Below are positions 1-5,285 of a stretch of DNA of 5,659 nucleotides, in pieces; position 1 is the stretch's first letter, and every line of letters begins with the position of its first letter. Source of the DNA: Candidatus Methanophagaceae archaeon (GTDB lineage Archaea; Halobacteriota; Syntropharchaeia; Alkanophagales; Methanospirareceae); assembly GCA_013374505.1 (NCBI GenBank), contig QENJ01000119.1, positions 1 through 5,659 on the forward strand. Direction: 5' to 3'. The notes beneath the pieces were generated by a model. The model was not told where the DNA came from. It ran no database searches and worked only from the letters and a program-made list of their open reading frames with translations. The position numbers were made by a program, and so were the translations under genes.

Positions 1-80
1 CCCTCTAATAATTCATATTCTTTGGTAAATATACTGCTGCCTCCTAATTTATGCCTTTCCCGTGTGTTTTGCGTTTCCAT
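1..80 (-). CDS. 5' end of an unidentified gene (partial)
   Basis: Read on the minus strand, an ATG at 80-78 opens a frame that stays open to the window edge, giving 26 codons that begin METQNTRERHKLGG and continue with a hydrophilic stretch containing FTKEYELLE. An in-frame TGA at 86-84 lies just upstream, so the gene cannot start further back without reading through it. An AGAAGG-like purine run about 7-10 bases before the ATG could serve as a weak ribosome binding site. The gene points the same way as the restriction-modification gene and starts 98 bases after its stop, so it could be the next gene of the same transcript. The visible part contains no motif I recognise and I assign no function. 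The open frame is short, so chance is possible. Confidence 0.45.
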   Translation of the reverse strand, partial: METQNTRERHKLGGSSIFTKEYELLE

Positions 81-108
81 CTCTCAACCTTCTATAACCT
101 TAACCACT

Positions 109-138
109 TCATGACCCATTATCTTCTATTTCTCTCAT
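109..138 (-). other. 9-codon ORF with a well-placed ribosome binding site
   Basis: On the minus strand a GGAG at 148-145 sits 6 bases before an ATG at 138-136, and the frame reads MREIEDNGS before a TGA at 111-109. The sequence then runs on in another frame as MGHEVVKVIEG (start ATG at 119-117), closed by the TGA at 86-84 just before the partial gene at 80. It may be a leader peptide or the broken start of the partial gene. Chance is also possible. No function is proposed. Nothing else is visible between the restriction gene and the partial gene. Confidence 0.2.
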
Positions 139-178
139 GTTTGTCTCCGCGCTTTTTATCATCCTAATATTGCTTTAC

Positions 179-3100
179 CTACTTCGAGTTCCTCTCGACA
201 ATCGCAATTTCCTCAGGCGTTAAATCGTAGAGTTCGTAAACCTGATTATCCAGTTGTTGGTCTGTTTCGTCGATCTGTTTTTGAAGCACAGTTTTCTCTG
301 ATTCTTCAGTAGCTTTGGACAGTTGTTCGTGTAGCTCAAGCATGTGCTTCACCAACATAACTACCTTATCGTGGTGGGATTTATCGTCTGGATCAGAGAA
401 GTCTATCATGTGGATGGGAATTCTTCCAAAATACTTGAAAATAAGTTGATAACCACTTTGTATTTGAGTACAATAGCTAGAAATCAAGAACCAACCAAGC
501 TTTGAATTGAGTATTCCCAGCAATAGTAAATCTTTATTTGGAATTACAAAAATTGCGTTATTACAATAAAAGCTCCCATTATCAAAGATAAATGCTGGTC
601 TTACTTGGAATACTAGATACACTATCTTCGTTTTTTCAAACTCTTCGTAGTAATCACAAGCCCGTAGTTCCCACCAATAATCGCCTTTATCATAACGCTT
701 TTGAGCTTTATCAGAAAATGGTTTCAGGTGAGCCGCGATGCTCGGATACTCACGCTCTAACCATGCCCAAGCGTCTTCCGTTCCTTCCGAATTCAACCTC
801 GTCCATCCTTTGGGCATCAAAATCAAATAACGCTCACTTTCTGGCAGTTGGTAGCGCTTAATATCCTTTCCTATCAAAAAAGGTTTAATCAATTCCTCGC
901 TTTTTGGATCTTCCGCGATCAGGTTGTCTCGTGTCTCGTCATCAATAACAAAAGCTTCATTAAGACCCGTCAAAACGCCACGATAAATTTTTCCGTTGAC
1001 ATAGTCACTCAACGGCACACCTACGTGACATATTTTATCCAAAAGTGCCTGCGTTTTATCATCAGCTAATGACCAGCCAGAATCATCCAACCCCTCTTGT
1101 TTAACAACATATTTGTTATCTTTTACGTAATCATCAAGGCTGGTGAACTTGAGCGTTTGAACTTGGGTCACATTGAATTCCAATTCAGGTGTATCCTTTG
1201 AAATTCTTATGATGCACGGATACGTTGTCACCTGGAATACCGGCAAGTCGCCAAAGTCCAGAATCTCTTCAATACGTTGCTGTTTCAGCCATTTTCGTAT
1301 TGGCTTCCCATAGTTTGCACGCATCCATTTGTTTGCTACGATATAGGAAAAAACACCACCATCAGTTAATAACGAAATGCCGCGTTCTATGAAATAAACG
1401 TAGAGATCCGCGGTACCCTGGTAAACTTTGTAATAATTTTGAAAATACACTTTCAGCTCACCCAGTGCTTCCTGTCTCACATACGGCGGATTCCCAATCA
1501 CAACATCAAATCCCCTTTCCCCTTTCGACTTCTCCAGATCGAAAACCTCGTAAAACTCAAAGCCCCAATGGAATGGATTCAATTTCAAAAACTCATCCCT
1601 ATTTATTTCTATCTTCTTCTCGCGGAACTCGCGGTAAAGATCAACGTTCAGCAAATTACTTATTTTCACATCGAGTTCCTGTACTGAACTTTTTAATTCC
1701 TTTGCCTCTTCACCCCAGGTTATCTTATACTCATGGATCAACTCATTCCGCTCTTTGAGCAGGATTTCGAGTGTAGGTTTTTCTTCACCCTGGAGAAAAT
1801 CCGAGAGCGTGAGTTTCGCGTCCCGAAACTCGCCTAAATCTACGTATCCAATTAAACTATTCCCGACTCTTAGGTTGTAGTCAATATTAGGCAATGGTTT
1901 TATGTACCCTGGCTCGTAAGAGTCGGCAAGCCAGAGCCAAAGCCGCAATTTCGCTATCTCTATGCCGTTCGGATTGAGGTCGACGCCGTAAAGATTATTG
2001 ACTAATATTAGTATCTTCAACGTAGTGTCCGGATTCTCAGCGCCTATTTTGTCGTTTATCTTCTTGTTCAACGCAAACAGGATATTTGCCGCTGCAAGCA
2101 AGAATGCACCGGAACCACATGCGTTGTCCAGAACACGTAATCTCAGTATTATCTTCTCCCAAATCTGTTTCAATGTCGTGGCAGGAAGTATAAACAACTC
2201 CTCAATCTCTTTTATGAGCTCAGTATCCTTGTAGCCCTTTTCTGTCTTAAGTATTTCGTTTGCCTTTTCTATTATGCATGGATAGATCGTATTTTCAGAA
2301 ATGTATTTCGTTATTGACTTTGGCGTATAATACGCTCCTGTTCCCTTTCGGTCTGTGGCGGTCATCGCACGTTCAAAGATATAACCTAATATTTCAGGGT
2401 CTACTGAATCACCGTTCCCTAACTGCTCTTTATGCACGAACTTGAAACTATCCAGAAACTGTAGTACCGTCTTCAAAATCTCCGCCCTTACTTTATAATC
2501 TATATTCTTCCTTTCTACCGCTGTGTGAACAAACAAACTACCATTCAGGTATGGGACATCCTTAAACCGCTCATCTATATCAAATCGTTCTGCCTTTGGT
2601 CTATCCAAACTACCAAAGAACAATTGTCTTAACTTTGGCGTGAGTAAATCCTCTTTTACTTCGGCTAGATATTTTAGTATATCTTCACCGATTATGCCTT
2701 TTGACTGCAAGAACTTGATAAAAATCAACCGGTTCATCACGACCTGAGCTATTTGCTCCTTCTCGGCCATCTCCTTCACTCCAATGATATTGTTGACCAG
2801 ACAATCTGCTTCAGAAACGGTCTTCTGTTTGTTTTCGTGGTCCTTATACCTACCGCCATGCAAAAGCGCGTTATACCAATCGTAAAACTTCTTACTTATT
2901 TCCTCTTCCGTCTTTGGCGAAATGACCTTCTCTTTACCAACCAGAAATACCTTTAGCTGTTCATAATCAGTTTTTAACTTCAGGTCGCTGACTACTTCTT
3001 TATTCTTGTCTATGAATACCCATCGTAACCCATCTGTTGCTACACCGAAATCATAGTTCTCTTTCACTTCTGCAAGCCTAAACAAGCCTTTTATTTGGTT

Positions 3101-3430
3101 TACACTGCCATCTCTGCTTTTATCAAATAGATTAGCATTCAGCGGTTTCGCTTCAACTAGAAACATACCGTTTTTGCTTTTTATACGGTAATCTACGCTT
3201 CTATGACCCTTTGGCGTCTCAAAAGATTTTTCCGGTAGTTTCTCCAACTCTAACGGATCGAGAATTTTGTCAATCAGGAATTCCTTTGTAAATGCTTCTG
3301 GCTCTGCTTTCTCTTTCATAAACTCTGAACTGAGTTCCTTGCCTTCTTCAAAGACTCTGTTCTTGCCGTCTAAAGTAAGCCGTTCCTTAATGTCCCTTAT
3401 CAGGTCATAAACGTTATTTGCCGGATTCAT
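179..3430 (-). CDS. Type IIG (Eco57I-like) restriction-modification enzyme, fused nuclease-methyltransferase-specificity protein
   Basis: This 1083-residue protein should both methylate adenine in a specific DNA site, using S-adenosylmethionine, and cut unmodified DNA. Residues 40-165 resemble the N-terminal nuclease domain of type I R subunits: a PD-(D/E)XK core is visible as D80 with E93-A-K95 in FLVEAKPL, followed by Q112. A helical connector spans about 170-350. The methyltransferase follows: motif X as GAYYTP (365-370), the AdoMet-binding motif I as DNACGSGAF (435-443), the acidic residue D484 in LYGVDLNPNG, and the catalytic NPPY at 647-650, in gamma-class order. Residues about 800-1010 match the TaqI-type C-terminal recognition region (GVLTGLNEAFVID, FLIGKDIKRY, NNAIFVIP, LLGILNSKLGWFL). 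A charged, probably coiled-coil tail with YELYDLTPEE near the end is typical. All catalytic motifs are intact and the length fits the family. The ATG at 3430 lies 17 bases after the stop of the DUF6155-like gene and has no clear ribosome binding site, so translation is probably coupled. The recognition site cannot be read from sequence. Confidence 0.93.
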   Translation of the reverse strand: MNPANNVYDLIRDIKERLTLDGKNRVFEEGKELSSEFMKEKAEPEAFTKEFLIDKILDPLELEKLPEKSFETPKGHRSVDYRIKSKNGMFLVEAKPLNANLFDKSRDGSVNQIKGLFRLAEVKENYDFGVATDGLRWVFIDKNKEVVSDLKLKTDYEQLKVFLVGKEKVISPKTEEEISKKFYDWYNALLHGGRYKDHENKQKTVSEADCLVNNIIGVKEMAEKEQIAQVVMNRLIFIKFLQSKGIIGEDILKYLAEVKEDLLTPKLRQLFFGSLDRPKAERFDIDERFKDVPYLNGSLFVHTAVERKNIDYKVRAEILKTVLQFLDSFKFVHKEQLGNGDSVDPEILGYIFERAMTATDRKGTGAYYTPKSITKYISENTIYPCIIEKANEILKTEKGYKDTELIKEIEELFILPATTLKQIWEKIILRLRVLDNACGSGAFLLAAANILFALNKKINDKIGAENPDTTLKILILVNNLYGVDLNPNGIEIAKLRLWLWLADSYEPGYIKPLPNIDYNLRVGNSLIGYVDLGEFRDAKLTLSDFLQGEEKPTLEILLKERNELIHEYKITWGEEAKELKSSVQELDVKISNLLNVDLYREFREKKIEINRDEFLKLNPFHWGFEFYEVFDLEKSKGERGFDVVIGNPPYVRQEALGELKVYFQNYYKVYQGTADLYVYFIERGISLLTDGGVFSYIVANKWMRANYGKPIRKWLKQQRIEEILDFGDLPVFQVTTYPCIIRISKDTPELEFNVTQVQTLKFTSLDDYVKDNKYVVKQEGLDDSGWSLADDKTQALLDKICHVGVPLSDYVNGKIYRGVLTGLNEAFVIDDETRDNLIAEDPKSEELIKPFLIGKDIKRYQLPESERYLILMPKGWTRLNSEGTEDAWAWLEREYPSIAAHLKPFSDKAQKRYDKGDYWWELRACDYYEEFEKTKIVYLVFQVRPAFIFDNGSFYCNNAIFVIPNKDLLLLGILNSKLGWFLISSYCTQIQSGYQLIFKYFGRIPIHMIDFSDPDDKSHHDKVVMLVKHMLELHEQLSKATEESEKTVLQKQIDETDQQLDNQVYELYDLTPEEIAIVERNSK

Positions 3431-3447
3431 CTTTTAGTGTTTGTTCA

Positions 3448-3972
3448 TTAATCTATACTTGTATAATGGTCATAAAACAAATCTGTCATAGAATCACTAA
3501 ATCCCCAACCTATATCTCTTGAATTTATCGTGATTGTTAGACATCGCTCTTCAAATTTAATCTCCATATTATGTTTAAAAATATAATCTAATGCCGTAGA
3601 GAACATATTTTCGATTTTAAAATAGAAATCTTCATTAATATCGCCATATTCATTTGTGAACTCTACTCCGTTTTCGACATAATAAAGCATCAGATCTGCT
3701 AAGAGTTCCGGGTTTTTTGATATTTTTTTATATTCATTTATGGCTTTTCTCAAATTTGAATAGCGTAGTTTAGCATCACCACGGTCTGGAAAAAACTCAT
3801 CTTTAATTACTTTTCTATACTTTTGATTTAGTGTCTGTTCATTTCCAGGGTTTATTTTTGTTTCTAATAAATCTTTATTGAAATCATTTCTTTTGAATAA
3901 ATCTATAATAAGTGTTTCCAATTCCTTCTTAGATAGTTTGGATAAATAATATCTTAGTTCTGCTATTTTCAT
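3448..3972 (-). CDS. DUF6155-like protein of unknown function
   Basis: This 174-residue, highly charged soluble protein has no signal peptide or membrane segment. It resembles the uncharacterised family DUF6155: an N-terminal helical segment LSKLSKKELETLIIDLFK (10-27), a KDEFFPDRG element (58-65), a helix ending in ADLMLYYVENGVEFTNEYGD (92-111), and a closing GWGFSDSMTDLFYDHY (155-170). The family call is from memory of these patterns. The biochemical role of the family is not known to me. The ATG at 3972 is preceded by an A-rich stretch with GGG 9 bases upstream, a weak ribosome binding site. Sampled lines are only 23-27% G+C against about 43% in the downstream restriction gene, which suggests a separate origin. 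The 17-base gap to that gene, same strand, implies co-transcription, so it may act with or regulate the enzyme. That is inference from position only. The attC-like palindrome lies 42 bases upstream of its start. Confidence 0.8.
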   Translation of the reverse strand: MKIAELRYYLSKLSKKELETLIIDLFKRNDFNKDLLETKINPGNEQTLNQKYRKVIKDEFFPDRGDAKLRYSNLRKAINEYKKISKNPELLADLMLYYVENGVEFTNEYGDINEDFYFKIENMFSTALDYIFKHNMEIKFEERCLTITINSRDIGWGFSDSMTDLFYDHYTSID

Positions 3973-4014
3973 ATGTTTTTTCCCTTTTTCTACTATTTAT
4001 CAAGGTGCAATGCT

Positions 4015-4088
4015 GTATAACGTTTTGCGGCTAAAAGAAGTTGCCAGAGGGGGGAAAGCTTAGCGAAGCCTTTTATCCGTTGTTATAT
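4015..4088 (-). repeat. attC-like imperfect palindrome (possible integron recombination site)
   Basis: The outer arms are TATAAC at 4016-4021 and GTTATA at 4082-4087. After an asymmetric unpaired bubble (4022-4028 against 4079-4081), a second stem pairs GGCTAAAAG (4029-4037) with CTTTTATCC (4070-4078), with 8 of 9 bases matching. The 32-base interior carries a small hairpin, GCTT-AGCG-AAGC (4058-4069). Two short paired boxes separated by a bubble is the architecture of attC sites, in which R''/R' and L''/L' pair in the folded single strand. Read on the minus strand, it opens with ATATAACAACGG and closes with AACGTTATACAGC, where GTTATAC is close to, but not a strict match for, the GTTRRRY core. 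In that orientation the DUF6155-like gene would be the next cassette, starting 42 bases later. No integrase and no second attC are in the window, so it could equally be another type of dispersed palindrome. Confidence 0.4.
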
Positions 4089-4124
4089 GTCGGTGGTCTT
4101 TATTCATTGTTCAAAGATATGGGA

Positions 4125-4148
4125 CTCTAAAATCCAGAGTAGTTTCCT
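4125..4148. repeat. 24-base direct repeat, copy 1
   Basis: This copy has the form CTCTAAAATCC, then AGAG, then TAGTTTCCT. It matches 4168-4191 at 21 of 24 positions, the differences falling together in the middle. A small inverted repeat, ACTCT/AGAGT around a 7-base loop, exists in this copy only (4124-4140). Confidence 0.6.
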
Positions 4149-4167
4149 CACATAAATAGCTTAGTCT

Positions 4168-4191
4168 CTCTAAAATCCCTGGTAGTTTCCT
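4168..4191. repeat. 24-base direct repeat, copy 2
   Basis: This copy reads CTCTAAAATCC, then CTGG, then TAGTTTCCT, starting 43 bases after copy 1 and separated from it by 19 bases. No third copy appears one period upstream or downstream. The 43-base period is not a multiple of three, so the repeats are not a protein repeat. They could be paired binding sites or a small duplication. Confidence 0.6.
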
Positions 4192-4196
4192 AATAC

Positions 4197-4211
4197 ACCG
4201 TAAATTACGGT
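4197..4211. promoter_or_regulatory. Perfect 15-base palindrome, possible operator
   Basis: ACCGTAA and its exact reverse complement TTACGGT flank a single central A. A 7+1+7 symmetric site in an intergenic region between divergent genes is the usual form of a binding site for a dimeric regulator, though the regulator is unknown. It lies about 50 bases upstream of the TATA-like element of the HdrD-like gene. As RNA, a stem with a one-base loop could not fold fully, which favours a protein-binding site over a terminator. Confidence 0.35.
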
Positions 4212-4249
4212 TTTCTATTTTCAACGAAGACTTTGAAAGGAGGCTACAC

Positions 4250-4294
4250 ATGCTGAAACGGTTTATAAGGTTTTTATTTTCGTCCAGACCTTGA
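4250..4294 (+). other. 14-codon ORF with a very strong Shine-Dalgarno sequence
   Basis: AAAGGAGG at 4236-4243 lies 6 bases before an ATG, a near-ideal ribosome binding site and stronger than that of any real gene in the window. The frame reads MLKRFIRFLFSSRP and stops at TGA 4292-4294. The peptide is basic and hydrophobic. It lies upstream of and in the same direction as the HdrD-like gene, so it could be a leader peptide. It overlaps the TATA-like element at 4262-4268, so if that promoter is the real one this ORF would not be fully transcribed from it. Confidence 0.25.
4255..4268 (+). promoter_or_regulatory. BRE/TATA-like archaeal promoter candidate for the HdrD-like gene
   Basis: GAAAC at 4255-4259 followed by TTTATAA at 4262-4268 resembles an archaeal B-recognition element directly upstream of a TATA box. 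By the usual 22-27 base offset, transcription would start near 4290, leaving a leader of about 80 bases before the ATG at 4370. This depends on the host being an archaeon. Confidence 0.35.
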
Positions 4295-4354
4295 ACCAAC
4301 AGCAAGATAAAAACCGAAACTATCTTATGAACTGACTACAAACAATAGCGGTAA

Positions 4355-4360
4355 GGTGAG
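4355..4360 (+). promoter_or_regulatory. Ribosome binding site of the HdrD-like gene
   Basis: GGTGAG ends 9 bases before the ATG at 4370 and matches the GGTGA form of the Shine-Dalgarno sequence common in euryarchaea. An in-frame TAA at 4352-4354 immediately upstream rules out a longer protein in this frame, so the site fixes the start. Confidence 0.65.
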
Positions 4361-4369
4361 ATTGAAGAT

Positions 4370-5215
4370 ATGGAACAGGAAAGGGAAGAAGAGATGCGGC
4401 ACGAGCTGGCAAGTAAAGGCTGGAGTCTCGATGTGCATAAATCTATTGCGGAACACATAAAAGAGACCAAGAATGCGTATGGCGAGAAGTATGAATACAA
4501 AGCGGAGACAACCGACCAAAATGCTGATGTCATCTATTACATCGGCTGTACTGCCAGGTATAGAGTGCCGGAGATTGCAGACGCCATGCTTGAAATCTTC
4601 GATAAAATAGGGCTGAAATATCAGGTGATGGGTGAGGAATGGTGCTGTGGCTCGGTATTATTCAGAACCGGACAGGTAGAAGCGGCAGAGGAACTTGTGG
4701 CACACAACATTGAAGAGATAAGAAAGAGTGGCGCAAAGACCGTTGTTTTTACATGTCCCGGCTGTATGAAGACGTTCGAGAAGGATTATCCTGATATGGG
4801 TGTCGAACTGGTGCATTCCACGCAGTTTTTAACACGATTGGGGAATATGAACCTGAAGAAAGAGGATCTGAAAGCAGCGTATCACGATCCATGCCATTTA
4901 GGCCGTGATTTAGGCATATATGAAGAGCCACGAGCGGTTTTGGACGAAGTAGCAGATATAAAAACGATGAAACGAGAAAAGGAGCAAGCATGGTGCTGCA
5001 GCTCCGGTGGCGGCGTGAAGTCGGCATTTGATGACTTTGCATTATGGAGTGCTACCGAACGGTTGAAAGAGGCGAAAGAAGCGGGTGCCGAAGCACTTGT
5101 GAGCGCATGCCCGTTCTGTAAACGTAATTTAAAGGAAGCTGCAGAGAATGAAGAAATAGAAGTGTATGATGTTGTGGAACTTGTAAATAGGGAGTTGTCA
5201 AAGGAACACAGATGA
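4370..5215 (+). CDS. HdrD-like heterodisulfide reductase-type Fe-S protein, CCG domains only
   Basis: This 281-residue cytoplasmic protein contains two complete CCG domains. The first has C60, C92-C93 and C129-PG-C132 (CX31CCX35CxxC). The second has C175, C209-C210 and C247-PF-C250 (CX33CCX36CxxC), with the typical YHDPCHLGR around C175 and CCSSGGG around C209. In HdrB/HdrD each such motif holds a non-cubane [4Fe-4S] cluster and acts on disulfides such as CoM-S-S-CoB; related domains occur in GlpC, LutA and glycolate oxidase subunits, so the substrate is uncertain. Residues 10-45 look like the linker that, in HdrD proteins of about 400 residues, follows an N-terminal ferredoxin domain with two CxxCxxC sites. 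That domain is absent, and no remnant lies upstream. The gene has its own GGTGA ribosome binding site and an in-frame stop before it, so it appears to be an intact short form, not an obvious fragment. Sampled G+C is about 52%, the highest in the window. Its electron-donor partner is not encoded here. Confidence 0.88.
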   Translation: MEQEREEEMRHELASKGWSLDVHKSIAEHIKETKNAYGEKYEYKAETTDQNADVIYYIGCTARYRVPEIADAMLEIFDKIGLKYQVMGEEWCCGSVLFRTGQVEAAEELVAHNIEEIRKSGAKTVVFTCPGCMKTFEKDYPDMGVELVHSTQFLTRLGNMNLKKEDLKAAYHDPCHLGRDLGIYEEPRAVLDEVADIKTMKREKEQAWCCSSGGGVKSAFDDFALWSATERLKEAKEAGAEALVSACPFCKRNLKEAAENEEIEVYDVVELVNRELSKEHR

Positions 5216-5244
5216 ATCAAAAACATCCCGGTGTCGTGCTTTAA
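5212..5244 (+). other. 10-codon ORF overlapping the HdrD-like stop (possible truncated downstream gene)
   Basis: The stop of the HdrD-like gene lies in an ATGA overlap, the arrangement typical of translationally coupled operon genes. AAGGA at 5201-5205 sits 6 bases before this ATG. The frame reads MNQKHPGVVL and ends at TAA 5242-5244. It may be the surviving start of an operon partner whose body was lost, or chance. Confidence 0.2.
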
Positions 5245-5265
5245 GTGTAAGTGCAGACGACTAAA

Positions 5266-5280
5266 CTTTAAGTATTTTTA
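5266..5280 (+). promoter_or_regulatory. A/T-rich element before the DUF3800 gene (weak promoter or T-run terminator)
   Basis: CTTTAAGTATTTTTA lies immediately before the DUF3800 start, which lacks a Shine-Dalgarno sequence. CTTTAAGT occurs twice, at 5239-5246 and 5266-5273, 27 bases apart. The upstream copy is about the right distance to act as a TATA-like box for a transcript with little or no leader. The TTTTT at 5275-5279 could instead be an archaeal T-run terminator for the HdrD-like gene. Confidence 0.2.
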
Positions 5281-5285
5281 GATCA

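Larger units (their letters stand above)
3973..4369. other. 397-base divergent intergenic region
   Basis: This region separates the minus-strand DUF6155/restriction block from the plus-strand HdrD-like gene, so it should contain promoters firing in both directions. I see no convincing full-length gene in it. It does hold several structured elements annotated separately: an attC-like palindrome, a pair of direct repeats, a perfect 15-base palindrome, a short ORF with a strong ribosome binding site and a BRE/TATA-like element. Translating all plus frames showed no cysteine-rich ferredoxin remnant that could have been the missing N-terminus of the HdrD-like protein. A weak A/T-rich TTGATAAATA lies about 25-34 bases before the DUF6155 start on the minus strand and could be its TATA box. 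Confidence 0.6.

Noticed and set aside
592..2956. Several plus-strand open frames of 61-97 codons opposite the restriction gene
   Set aside because: All lie inside the intact 1083-residue coding sequence on the other strand and encode no recognisable domain; they are antisense shadows.
179..3430. BREX PglX methyltransferase
   Set aside because: PglX shares the Eco57I-like methyltransferase but lacks the N-terminal PD-(D/E)XK nuclease seen here (D80, E93, K95), and no other BREX gene is present.
4125..4191. Minimal CRISPR array
   Set aside because: There are only two copies, with three mismatches and a 19-base spacer, no third repeat at the same period and no cas gene in the window.
4111..4305. 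64-codon minus-strand frame with a TTG start whose stop lies just before the attC-like site, as a cassette gene would
   Set aside because: It starts with TTG without a clear ribosome binding site, its protein looks like no known family, and it contains the two direct repeats in different reading frames, which is unlike a selected coding sequence. It remains a weak possibility only if the attC call is confirmed.
4325..5226. Minus-strand open frames of 64-114 codons opposite the HdrD-like gene
   Set aside because: They mirror a gene with ten correctly placed cluster cysteines and have low-complexity serine- or leucine-rich translations without a plausible start context.
5216..5285. Hairpin terminator after the HdrD-like gene
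   Set aside because: I found no stem-loop followed by a T-run; only an isolated TTTTT is present.
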